Shown here piece by piece: positions 1 to 8,798 of a DNA stretch of 16,118 nt; position 1 is the first letter of the stretch; each line of letters starts with the position of its first letter. The notes beneath the pieces were generated by a model. The model ran no database searches, was not told the origin of the DNA, and saw only the letters and a program-made list of their open reading frames with translations. This DNA comes from Entrophospora sp. SA101 (Eukaryota; Glomeromycota; Glomeromycetes; Entrophosporales; Entrophosporaceae), in contig CAUDNR010000052.1 in NCBI GenBank assembly GCA_958430865.1, positions 20,526 through 36,643 of the forward strand. Reading direction: 5' to 3'. Position numbers and translations under genes: made by a program.

Positions 1-245
1 AATTTCAAATAAAATAGCAAAGTTACCCAACTTTAAACCATTATAACTTTTTTTTTAATTAAATAACTCAAAAAAAATTTCTATTACATTATTTTTCATG
101 TCTAGAATATTGCAAAAATAGAGAGTTTTTGGTAAAATAACCCATATTTAATAAAGTATCAGCACTTAAAGATTGGCAACATTTGATGATGTCTTTAGAT
201 GATTGCCACTATAATGGTTTTTCTGGAATGTACCTACTCTAACTA
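1..245. other. AT-rich non-coding stretch
   Basis: No open frame or recognisable element is visible. The stretch is AT-rich with poly-A and poly-T runs. It ends at the stop codon of the coding-like minus-strand patches that follow. Confidence 0.5.
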
Positions 246-700
246 TTAATTGACTAACATAATTGCTTCTTTTGAAAGAGAATTGATCGTCTCAATGAGC
301 GACATAAATTTGTCTGGAGCAGAGATTTGTTGATCTTAGCAGACAGATACTCTAGGTAAGGCGTCCAAATGGGAATAGATTGTAGGTTTGTTTAAGCAAG
401 GGGGCAGTCTGCATATCATTAAGTGGAGCAACTGGGTCAGATTTGGGAGGAGGTTCAAAAACACTTTCATCATCTTGCAAAGACTCAAGATTTAACACTT
501 GGTGAGCATGAAAAGGATGTTTTTGTAATGATTAATTTTTTTGTTTTTTTTTGAATAATCCAGCGGATTTATCATATTTATATTTATTGTTTATTTATAA
601 TTGCAAGGTTCAGAGGTTTAGGTAATTGACAATGTGAAAAATGACTTGAGGTCGTTTTCCTCTCTCCATCATCTCAATTGCATGAAAACCCGTCACGAGA
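246..700 (-). pseudogene. Degenerate coding remnant, unrecognised
   Basis: Several minus-strand patches read like protein but are split by stops and frame changes. From 5' to 3' on the minus strand: about 700-608, with GFHAIEMMERGKRPQVIFHI and a stop after YLNL; about 510-345, with HPFHAHQVLNLESLQDDESV, a proline-rich EPPPKSDPVAPLND and NLFPFGRLT before TAG; and about 330-246, with DQQISAPDKFMSLIETINSL and LSKEAIMLVN before TAA at 246-248. Mixed codon content and acidic/proline-rich composition differ from the surrounding AT-rich DNA. I do not recognise the family. It may be a decayed transposon protein or a multi-exon gene whose splice sites I cannot place; a possible upstream part is the 762-965 minus frame with a basic PSRKRKYK stretch. 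Coding origin is likely; identity is unknown. Confidence 0.35.
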
Positions 701-963
701 TTTTTTATTAATATAAAAAAACAAAGAAAATAATTACATTAATTTTATTTTGTTTTATTTTTTAATAAAAATTGCACATAAAAAAATAACAAACCGAATC
801 GCAACAATTAAAGAATGTTGTTGTTGTTATCTGAGATCGAGTACTGCACTCGTCATTGTTGACAGCGTTTTCAATTGCTAGGTTCGCTAGTTTAGGTATC
901 TTTAATTTTGTTTTCATGGATACTTTGTATTTTCTTTTTCGTGATGGACCTTTGATCGTGGAC
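701..963. other. Interval with a 67-codon minus-strand frame
   Basis: A minus-strand frame opens at an ATG at 963-965, right at the edge of the 323-bp repeat. It runs about 67 codons with a Lys/Arg-rich beginning (PSRKRKYKVSMKTKLKIPK) and then becomes low-complexity. It could be an exon of the gene remnant at 246-700, but no convincing splice donor was found. No homology is recognised. Confidence 0.2.
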
Positions 964-1286
964 ATGATTTCCCGTACAGCCTCTACTAATGAAATATTAT
1001 CAAAGTTGTAAAATTATTACATCAAATTCGTTGCCATTAAGTCAAAAATGATGCAAGTAAAATTGCTTTAAAGGTTAACAAAATATAAAAGATCACAAAA
1101 AGACTTGCAAGTATATATTCCAAGGACTTATTTTTATTTTTTTTGTGTATTCCAATCTTCCTTTGTTTCATCAGTTGTTCCCAAGGAGCTAAGTTTTTCT
1201 ATTGCTAAATACAATTACTATATACATGATCGGGTAAATTATATCATCAATTAAGGATTCGGCAGTTTATGTTTCAGGGCCAACAA
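964..1286 (+). repeat. 323-bp dispersed repeat, copy 1
   Basis: This segment is colinear with 14546-14868 (constant offset 13582). Reading both copies side by side I see a single difference: GTTGCC here against GCTGCC in the other copy. The left edge is sharp: GTGGAC precedes the repeat here, GAGCAACAA there. The right edge follows GGGCCAACAA in both. No clear terminal inverted repeats and no flanking duplication are seen at this copy. On the minus strand it holds a short coding-like patch (LAIEKLSSLGTTDETKEDWN), faintly like a Myb/SANT-type domain; that resemblance is weak. Confidence 0.9.
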
Positions 1287-2640
1287 CACGGAAAATCCCA
1301 TTCAAGAATTTGATAAACAATTATCAAACTCACGGGAATTATCAAGAGAGTAACATTTCCTTCAAAATAAAGGTTTGTTTAATTTTACGGAATACTTTAA
1401 TTAAATCAAATCAAGAATTTAGAAATTGGGAAACTAGATTGAACCTTTATCATATATATACAAATAATATTGTGATTTTCTTTGAAAAATAGAAAATCGA
1501 TAGTTAATTAATGACCAACCGTCCTTAACCTTAATCTCGTCCTTGTTTATTTGTCCTTCCTTGTTTTGGAATTGTGTATTTTCGTAATGATGATAATAAG
1601 CCTATCTCTGACAATGAATTCATAATAATTACATCTATGTATAATTAATTTTTCTCTTATTTTATATTTGTCTCTGATTTTTATTATTATTTTTTATTTC
1701 TTTTCTTTAATGAAGTAATATTTAATCAATCTTATTTAGCAATGTACTTGACTTGAATAAGGAGTAACAGCACCCACCAAGAAACGTGGTTAGGACGTAG
1801 TGTGATTGTTTAGTATTGCTTAGCAAGAAATTGTTTAACGATGGTGAAAGATAGTTTGTATTTGTGTAAATTGTTGTTGCAATTTAGTATAAAACATATT
1901 GGAAGAAATTGTATTATTTTATTATAAACGTTAAAACATGGTTGAAACTTGGACACAATCTCGCAACATACATTCATATATACATTTTAGTATTTTTTTT
2001 TGTGACGAAAAATTTGATAGATGATGAAAAATAGAAACTGGTTGCAACCAGTTTTAAATCGATTGTCAAACTTCAGTGTGGGGGAAAAGGGGTATATTAA
2101 TATAAACAATGCTTGCTAATCACACTTTTTGTATTACATCTTTTTTCTTTTTGTTAAATTAGATTCAGACTTTTTTTACTAATTAACATTTAACATAAAA
2201 AAAAACTTTTAATAATTGAAGAAAATTATGTATTGGTATGGGTAATGGAGCAGCGACATCATTTGGACGAAAAGGAAGAAAAACCAGTTGCACTAAAAAT
2301 TAGAGCAGAATGGATTAATGAATGATAGTATTGATACTAAAGATGTGTTGCACAGAAAGTACTCCTATTTTTGTGAGCAATTAAAAAAGATAAAAAATAT
2401 ATCATCATCAATGCATACAAATGTTCTTTCATTATTCCCAAAAAGTTATTATTAATATGCATATTTTAATTCATATTTGCGTAACAGTCATTTTTAGGTT
2501 GACGTCTCAAAGGAAGGTGTTGAGGGCCAGAAGATTTTTGCCACTAATCGTAAACAACTTTGTTTAGAATATATTTAGATTCCCCATAACAGATTCAAAA
2601 ATTTGTTTATTTATTTAGTAAAAAATTATACTATTGTTAT
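1287..2640. other. Long AT-rich intergenic region
   Basis: No gene can be supported. Two very short coding-like patches are visible. At 1279-1353 (+) a frame reads NNTENPIQEFDKQLSNSREL before a stop. Near 2246-2325 (+) another reads MEQRHHLDEKEEKPVALKIR before TGA. Both are too short to call genes and could be exon remnants. Much of the remainder is A/T runs. Confidence 0.4.
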
Positions 2641-3131
2641 ATATTAATCAACTAGTGCACACCCCTCATTTTGATTGGCTAATTTCAAAACAAATAATGT
2701 GTTACGTAAATAAGCAGGCTAATGCAACACCCGTAAAAGCATGCAGATAAATTTGGCGGCGTATATATATAGTAGTTTTTACTTTTTATAATATTCATCC
2801 AATTTTCATTTTATTAATAGATTTTTGTTTTCAAATTTAGTAAAATAATAATAACATTTAGAATTGGCAATCTTTTTTAATAAAAATAAACACGCTTACC
2901 CCATGGTTTATTAATCTTAAAAATTCGAAACAAAAAGTTTGTAAACTTTATGCAAATGAAAAGAACGAAATATTCTGATTCGCATGTGTATAGAAGACAC
3001 ATCCAAATATAAACAATGCACTCGATTCAAAAATAGAAATCTATCATCAATTGACACAAAAATTTTTCAATTAAGGTTTTCCTAAATTACATTGATATTA
3101 ATATGCAAATAAAATGCGTGCATCTAACGCA
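2641..3131 (+). promoter_or_regulatory. Upstream region of the secreted HExxH protein gene
   Basis: Non-coding DNA ahead of the gene at 3200. It holds a GATTGGCTAAT site near 2672 (inverted CCAAT-type box), a short (TA)n run near 2763, and several ATGCAAAT-type or ATATGCAAAT words near 2950 and 3100. Which of these act as regulatory sites is inference. Confidence 0.25.
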
Positions 3132-3139
3132 TATAAATA
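3132..3139 (+). promoter_or_regulatory. TATA box of the secreted HExxH protein gene
   Basis: TATAAATA lies about 60 bp upstream of the ATG at 3200, a normal core-promoter distance. The transcription start is not determined. Confidence 0.4.
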
Positions 3140-3199
3140 CACTCAATCAAATCCCTTTTAAAAATTTTAACTTATCTTTTAATTAACGATTTGTTTAAA

Positions 3200-4549
3200 A
3201 TGAATAATCATTCTCCAGCACCATTATTATTATTATTATTATTATTATCATTATTGACACTTTCTAATATTACAAATGTTTCCTCCTTACCAGCACAACC
3301 AACTATAACTAGTTGTTACGATCATGACAAAAATGGAATAAAAAATGTTGACTGTTTATTTGTTAAAGGAAGGCCAAAATTCGTCAAAAATCAAGCTGGA
3401 GATGATAAAATGATTAAATTCAATATTACTTGTAATTTTCCAGAAAAACTAGGCTTTTGTGACAAAGTTACAAAAAACTTGGACACTACAGGGAAAATTA
3501 TTTCTGATGTTATAAAATTTAGCGAACCTATCACCGTAGATATCGCTTTTAAATCACAAGATCCAACTTCATTAGGTAACAATACTAATAATAATTACAA
3601 TTACAATTATTATTATTATGATTTTATAAAATTTTAACTTTCATTTATTTATTTAGGTTTCGCACAACCAACCAGATCAATTGGGTTGAAGGGTGGTGAT
3701 GGAGTGGTCAGACTGTATCCACAATCATTAGTAAAGCAATTCGGACTTGCAACACATCCGGAGTTTTTACCTTCGGACATACAAGCAGAGTTTAACTCCG
3801 ATCAAGAATATTGGTTTGAAGACGATGTAACTCCAATCAATCAAAATCAGACAGCATTTGTACTATTGACGACACACGAACTCATGCATGGCCTAGGATT
3901 TTTGTCATTATGGCGTCCAAGATTTTCCGCCAAAAATGTGACAGAATTGGTACCATTTCCCAATTTCATTGATGCTCCTACTCCTCCAGCAATAATATTT
4001 AATGGTTTTTTTGAGAGTATATTTGATAGGTTTTTGATAGTATCAGAAAGTGGCACAGCATTATCCAGTTTCATAGCCGAATTAAATACTTTTGCAACAA
4101 TAGGCACACAATTTGACTCACTTGATGATTTTTATGCCAAGTTTAAAGCGTCTCCTCAGTATGTAAAAGCGACTGAGATGTTAAAATATAGCACAACACC
4201 TTTATCACTGGCTTTCTTAGCAAAAGGCTTGGATTTTAAAACAATTGTACCAGATAAAACTGCTAATGATTCATTGTATTATTTGGAAACCAGTATAGTA
4301 CCTTACAAGGCAGGATCAAGTGGTACTCACGTGAGTCTATATTTGTATGAAAAAACGAGCGAATTCATAATGGTTTATCTGATAAATCCAGGAAGAGGAG
4401 TGAAGGATGCAATCAAAGATGGTGGCAATTATGTTGGGGGAGCAATTGGACCTAAACTTAAGTCTGTTTTTGAATCAATGGGCTACACGACTGCAGATAA
4501 TCTAACTCCGGAAATCCCGACTGTGCCTGATGTGCCAGTAATTATGTAA
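3200..4549 (+). CDS. Secreted HExxH zinc-metalloprotease-like protein
   Basis: Two exons, 3200-3575 and 3657-4549, joined over an 81-nt GTAACA...TTTAG intron, give 422 residues ending in TAA. The ATG at 3200 is chosen because it starts a clean signal peptide: residues 1 to about 29, with eight leucines in a row (9-16). The frame opening at 3191 begins with TTG. Cys39, 52, 78 and 87 in the N-terminal part suggest two disulfides. Residues 199-207 are HELMHGLGF, a zinc-protease HExxH helix of the type seen in leishmanolysin-like (M8) enzymes. The metzincin HExxHxxGxxH spacing is absent (Ser at position 11), so the third ligand must lie further on; His350 in SGTHVS, followed by Met364 as a possible Met-turn, is my inferred candidate. 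The layout (HExxH, then ETS..PY..GSS..HVS, then IGP.LKSVFESMGY) resembles a family of uncharacterised secreted fungal proteins. Protease activity is predicted, not shown. Confidence 0.82.
3224..3247 (+). repeat. (TTA)8 coding microsatellite
   Basis: Eight TTA codons in a row encode the leucine core of the signal peptide. Such a run can gain or lose units by slippage without breaking the frame, changing the length of the hydrophobic core. Confidence 0.85.
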
Positions 4550-4561
4550 AGAAAATTCTTG

Positions 4562-4582
4562 TAAACAAATTTTATTTGTTTA
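4562..4582 (+). other. Hairpin in the 3' region of the HExxH gene
   Basis: TAAACAAAT (4562-4570), TTT loop, ATTTGTTTA (4574-4582) is a perfect 9-bp stem starting 13 bases after the stop codon. It may lie in the 3' UTR and mark 3' processing; it could also be chance in AT-rich DNA. Confidence 0.35.
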
Positions 4583-4756
4583 TATAAACATTTAGATTTT
4601 TATTAAAATTAGAAATTTTTAGAGAAAATCGGGAACAAAGAATTATATAAAATTATTAACATTTAATTTTCATATTATCTCTACTGCTTTTAATCTATTT
4701 GAGATGATTATGTTTAAAAAGAAAGTTAAAGCTTTCAAAGAAACATTTCATAATTA

Positions 4757-5120
4757 CACACCCCTACAAAAAGTATCGACTCCGCAATATAATCGAATAA
4801 ACGGGTAATATAAATACTCGCTTTTTTACTAAGCAAATCGATTTTGTGCATTAGTGAGAAAATGTTTTCTGAAATGATTCCCAGTATACTCTAAAATATC
4901 ACAATGGACTGATTGTTATTGATAATTTTATGATATTTAAAAGTCAAATTAAAATTTTTCGAAAAAGTAGTACTTAGTATTAGAGCTATTTTAAGATACA
5001 ATGCTTTAACACATCTTGGGAACTTAGAAAATGTTGTTCCGTTTGTTCTCTAATGTATATATATATACATGTTCATAATTATTGATCGAATATTCATGGA
5101 AAATTAATACAAAACGTAAA
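4757..5120 (+). repeat. Left ~360-bp inverted arm
   Basis: Aligns along its length with the reverse complement of 5581-5940. Shared landmarks are GTATCGACTCCGC near the tip, TGTGCATTAGTGAGAAAATG, AACACATCTTGGGAACTT, a short (TA)n run, and ATTATTGATCGAATATTC at the inner end. Confidence 0.85.
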
Positions 5121-5230
5121 AATAACGAAAAAATTTCATCCACAGTTTGTATAATATTTTTACATAATAAATCTTTATTAAATTTATATCAAAAGTATCA
5201 AAAAAAGGTACAAGTATTTCATTCATTTAT

Positions 5231-5515
5231 TCAATATTTTATCAGGTTTCCTTTTGATTCAATTACAGCTTGAGCCCTTCGAGGAATGCTATCTACTGAT
5301 TTTTGTAAATAATCACGATCAATATTTGCCCAATCATCCATTAAATTAGAAACCAATTCATTTGTATTTTTTTGGGGAGCAATAGTAGTTTGATCTTAAA
5401 TGCTTTTATTGCACAACTGAGGATGATTGAGTACACCAGCAATGTCACGAGTGATTTCATCTACTTCCCAACGTCCAATTATCCAAAATCTGTTAATTGA
5501 GACATGATTTTTTAA
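5231..5515 (-). pseudogene. Tc1-like transposase remnant (HTH plus C-terminus, core lost)
   Basis: The ATG at 5515 starts MSQLTD, as in the related start MSNLTE at 14171. After a frameshift comes WIIGRWEVDEITRDIAGVLN, the first helix-turn-helix of Tc1 transposases. The frame then stops, and an offset frame resumes with KNTNELVSNLMDDWANIDRD and DYLQKSVDSIPRRAQAVIES, ending KGNLIKY and TGA at 5231-5233, the usual C-terminal tail of Tc1 transposases. Everything between is absent: the second HTH, the DDE catalytic domain and the PDLNPIE block. It cannot encode an active enzyme. It sits between the two inverted arms and reads on the minus strand of the element. Confidence 0.75.
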
Positions 5516-5580
5516 TTGAAATAACAAAAAAACAATTAGTTTTGGTTGTTTGCGCATCATCTTGCATAAAAAATTCATTA

Positions 5581-5940
5581 CGATTTTTGTATTAATTCTC
5601 CACGAATATTCGATCAATAATTATGAACATGTTATATATATATACATTTGAGAACAAACGGAACAATATTTTCCAAGTTCCCAAGATGTGTTAAAGCATT
5701 GTATCTTAAAATAGTTCCAAGTGCTACTTTTTCGAAAAATTTTCGAAAAATTTTAATTTGACTTTTGAACATCATAAAATTATCAATCCATTGTGATATT
5801 TTAAAATGTTAGGGAATTATCTCAGAAACCATTTTCTCACTAATGCACAATATCGATTTACTTTGTAAAAAAACGAGTATTTGTATTATCTGTTTATTTG
5901 ATTATTTTTTTGCGGAGTCGATACTTTTTGTAGGGATGTG
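5581..5940 (-). repeat. Right ~360-bp inverted arm
   Basis: Reverse-complement partner of 4757-5120. It contains a duplicated TTTTTCGAAAAATTTTCG stretch near 5730 and small indels relative to the left arm. Confidence 0.85.
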
Positions 5941-5942
5941 TA

Positions 5943-6685
5943 TCAATTGATTTTGATGAATTTATAATAATAAGAAATGATAATGTTTGGCAATATATCT
6001 ATCCACTATATTACTGTACTTATTACGACCTGGTTATGACATTACGACTTATGAGAATTTGAAAATGGACGTCTAAAAATATTTATGTCATTATGACATT
6101 ACAGCAAGTCAAAAGTCATAATAGTTTGGGCTGCATGTATATTAGTAGTGTATGCATAATTTGATCTAATAAAAATTAAATTTATTTTTATCAAAAAGAA
6201 AAATTTATTCGTTACTGTTATTACAATTTTTCAAAAAAAGAAATCTTCTACAGTCCGTTTTATAACTATGCAAATATGCAAATTGCAAATTGCAAATTAC
6301 ATATCGCAAAGGCTTGTCTCTAAACTTTTGGTAAAACTAAATTTTTGGGGAAGGATGAGAGCAAAATTGAAATACAAAACATTGTGGTGAACAAAAATTT
6401 TTTTTTTTGCCAATTAAATAACATTGTTTTATTATTTTCCGCTTAATGATGATAAACTGATTATTTTCCTAGATTATTAATAATTAACAATTATTTTTTA
6501 ACAATTATTAATATAAAAATTATTAATAAAGGTGTGAAAAAAAAAATCGAAATATTGCTTATCATCACCATTGCTATTATCATTACTAGCTTCATTATTA
6601 CATTGGTCTATAAAATAATAATATGTTATTTTTAAAATTAAAATAACGCGTAAAATTGATAATCAAAAAAATTTACCTTCAGTGG
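5943..6685. other. AT-rich intergenic region with short repeat motifs
   Basis: No gene is seen. It holds a palindrome ATGTCATTATGACAT at 6085-6099 (with another ATGACATTA at 6036-6044), four TGCAAAT words at 6269-6297, and several ATTAT/AATAAT-rich imperfect palindromes around 6470-6535. Confidence 0.5.
6269..6297 (+). repeat. Four TGCAAAT words in tandem
   Basis: TGCAAAT occurs at 6269-6275, 6277-6283, 6284-6290 and 6291-6297; the last three are contiguous. This is either a small tandem duplication or a cluster of binding sites. Confidence 0.7.
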
Positions 6686-7193
6686 TCACATTACTTGGTA
6701 TGCTTCATTAATGCAACCATCAGCGAATAATAATTCCAATACTGTATCATTACTTCTTGGTTCAGTACCAAACAATATGGAGTATTGTGAGTTGGTCTTG
6801 AAATAGGAGTATTCATACTATGGATTATAATTTTTAGTGCAAAACTCCAATCATCTCGATGGTTACCTTTCATCCATTTTGATAGCTTGTTTTCTAAATC
6901 CTTATTTCCATATTCTATAAGCCCCTGGATGGCGTGGTCTTCCATTAATAATTTTTGTGCCTGGTCACATCTCCACTAACTCTTTTATTACTTGAGAATT
7001 GAACTCCTTTCCATTATCTGGTTGTAATATTGTTGGAGCTCCAAAAGTTGTAAACAAGTCAAATAGATTTGCTGTGACCTCAATTGAAGATTTAGATTTC
7101 AAGGGATATCCCATGAATATCTAGTAAAATGGTCACGAGCATGAAGAATGTATTTATATTCTCCATCAGGAGACATTTCCACAAGGTCCACCT

Positions 7194-7284
7194 ATTAATT
7201 TTTATGAATTATTTTATTAATTTTATTTTAATAAAATGAACCAAAAAAAAAAATCAATTAAATTATGAAATATACAGAACCTAC
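7194..7284 (-). other. Possible intron inside the integrase pseudogene
   Basis: On the minus strand GTAGGTTCTG (from 7284) and TTAATAG (ending 7194) bracket a 91-nt AT-rich stretch. The reading frame VDLVEM begins directly after it. This fits a GT-AG intron, but the overlapping inverted repeat at 7269/7465 offers another explanation. Confidence 0.3.
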
Positions 7285-7465
7285 CAAAAATGGCAATTCA
7301 TTCTACAAAAATAGAAACTAAATTGTGGCTCAAAATTTTTGTAAAACCTACGTGACATTTATCAATGATGTGATGATTAAATTTGTGGGCTGGGGTGGCA
7401 AGAATTACGGAGTGTTTACCAACTCTAAGAATTAATTCTTATTTGTCACATAGGTTCTGTATATT
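7269..7465. repeat. 197-bp block bounded by 15-bp inverted repeats
   Basis: AATATACAGAACCTA at 7269-7283 is the exact reverse complement of 7451-7465. The block lies between the H2C2 part and the rve part of the integrase remnant, where the family normally has only a short linker. It may be a small MITE-like insertion; no target duplication was recognised. Confidence 0.4.
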
Positions 7466-7990
7466 ACCCTTAATTTAAAATTAATTACTTGTAAGCGTAA
7501 CATAAAAAGATGTTGCAATTATCAGTTTTCCAGCAACCATTAATTGTCTAACATTATTTCTGCTAGAGCAAGTAAGACACCTTTCAACAAATAATTCAAT
7601 TAAGTCTTGTTTAACTCCACCCCACTTTTTTTTTAATATTACTCCAAGTTTGATTTTGACCTCCATGGTTATTTTGTAAGTGGGTCTTACAAAATACCTG
7701 GTAAAACTCCTCTTTTACTATTCATGGCTTTAAATTATCATCATTTTTTTTGGTCCAATTTTTACATATACACTTTCATTATCTCCAATTTTTTGGAGGA
7801 CAAATTTGCTTCTGATATTATATCTCTGAGTAGCTGTTGCTTGATTTTTTGAGCCTTGTGATGTAGTTTTTATATCATTGTAATCAGATCTTGTTAAAAT
7901 TTACAATTATTGGAGTCATTTGTCCATTGTTCTACCTACTGCTTCATTGAATAAGGATAAAGAAATGAATGTACATTCTTTAGTAGACAT

Positions 7991-8434
7991 TTTTATATGG
8001 TAATTGATTTAGGTTTTTAATTGAATTGAAAATGTAGAAGATATATGAAGAAATAATATTCAATTATAATTAATCGATTATTAATAAAATTGATATAATT
8101 GTGTAAAGAATCAATTCATCCTTTTTATCAAATTTTTTTTTTTTTGATATAAATGACAGTAACTTGATTCATTAAATCAAGTTTATCATTATTTTTTCAT
8201 TATTATTATTAAATTTTTGATCTAATGTATGTAAAGAATCAAGATTAAAGTTGTTAGCAAATCCGAAATATTTAGGCATTTGCTGAAATATTTTGAAATG
8301 CTGAAATTATTTGGTAAATGTCAATTCTACTTATTACCTTTTATTGTTATACATTTACTTACACACCTTCTGCCCTATTACTATAAAAAATTATTGATGG
8401 AAAATGTATGGAAGAATGTATAGATCTTCCAGTG
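7991..8434. other. AT-rich spacer with small hairpins
   Basis: No gene. It has a 9-bp stem AACTTGATT/AATCAAGTT at 8161-8183 with a 5-base loop, a long poly-T run near 8132, and the first copy of a 35-bp direct repeat (8211-8245). Confidence 0.45.
8211..8245 (+). repeat. 35-bp direct repeat, copy 1
   Basis: This begins AAATTTTTGATCTAAT and ends AAAGAATCAAGAT. It matches 8763-8798 apart from two substitutions and a one-base insertion. A shorter third relative, CTTGATCTAATGCATG, lies near 8819. Confidence 0.8.
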
Positions 8435-8716
8435 AAAAAGTACGGGATGCATACAGGTTAGATATGGTATGCATATGGAATACATATTAATATAAATTAC
8501 GGGATTTAAAGCATCTGGAATTTGTATTTCTCCATATGAATTATGCAATGTGTTGTGTTAATATTAAATTACATACTAGTATGGGAAAGATGAATTCTGT
8601 ATTATAGTATGTTTTCCATAAATTCCAATCCAATATGCATCCTGTATGCATTGTAAATCCCGTGTGTATTTCATATCAGATATTAGTACGCATCATGGAT
8701 CTATCCCATACTTTTT
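8435..8716. mobile_element. Imperfect palindromic, MITE-like block
   Basis: AAAAAGTACGGGAT at 8435-8448 faces ATCCCATACTTTTT at 8703-8716 (inverted, one mismatch). Inside are further inverted or repeated words such as ACGGGATTTA against TAAATCCCGT, and many ATGCATAC/GTATGCAT motifs. There is no coding capacity and no clean target duplication. Confidence 0.4.
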
Positions 8717-8762
8717 TTTTGGCATCAGTATGCTTTCCATAAATTCCATGTGTATTAAATAT

Positions 8763-8798
8763 AAATTTTTGATCTAATACATGTAAAAGAATCAAGAT
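8763..8798 (+). repeat. 36-bp direct repeat, copy 2
   Basis: Partner of 8211-8245. The two copies bracket about 520 bp that contains the palindromic block at 8435-8716. Confidence 0.8.

Larger units (their letters stand above)
4757..5940. mobile_element. Tc1-like element with long inverted termini, internally deleted
   Basis: The ends read CACACCCCTACAAAAAGTAT (left) and, on the other strand, CACATCCCTACAAAAAGTAT (right), each flanked by TA (4755-4756 and 5941-5942), the target duplication of Tc1/mariner elements. The inverted arms are about 360 bp each (4757-5120 and 5581-5940) with many small differences, so the copy is not fresh. The middle carries a minus-strand transposase remnant (5231-5515). 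Total length 1184 bp, short of a typical ~1.6-kb Tc1 element because the central transposase region is missing. It could move only with a transposase supplied in trans. Confidence 0.85.
6686..7990 (-). pseudogene. Integrase pseudogene (KRBA2-like, H2C2 and rve domains)
   Basis: Minus-strand remnant of a transposon integrase. From its 5' end: a start-like ATG at 7990 (MSTKECTFISLSLFNEAV); a patch SDYNDIKTTSQGSKNQATAT; the zinc-binding H2C2 region (about 7690-7540) with HLQNNHGGQ and, after a frameshift in an A-run, KQDLIELFVERCLTCSSRN; then from 7193 VDLVEMSPDGEYKYILHARD with the first catalytic Asp, ILQPDNGKEFNSQVIKEL with the second, and QGLIEYGNKDLENKL with the Glu. Next come KWMKGNHRDDWSF and ILFGTEPRSNDTVLELLF, ending at TGA (6686-6688). 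At least three frameshifts and an in-frame TGA after VKELVEM-type sequence break it. The order H2C2, rve, FG.EP matches KRAB-A-domain-containing-protein-2-like integrases found in animal and fungal transposons. No LTRs or terminal repeats for it were found. Confidence 0.78.

Noticed and set aside
1310..1492. 60-codon plus-strand frame
   Set aside because: Asn/Ile-rich, no similarity, and no more than expected by chance in this DNA.
3391..4107. Minus-strand open frames at 3391-3582 and 3847-4107
   Set aside because: They lie antisense to the HExxH gene, have no recognisable domains, and are explained as shadows of its codons.
6268..6300. CRISPR-like array of TGCAAAT words
   Set aside because: The units are 7 bp without spacers, and the DNA is eukaryotic.
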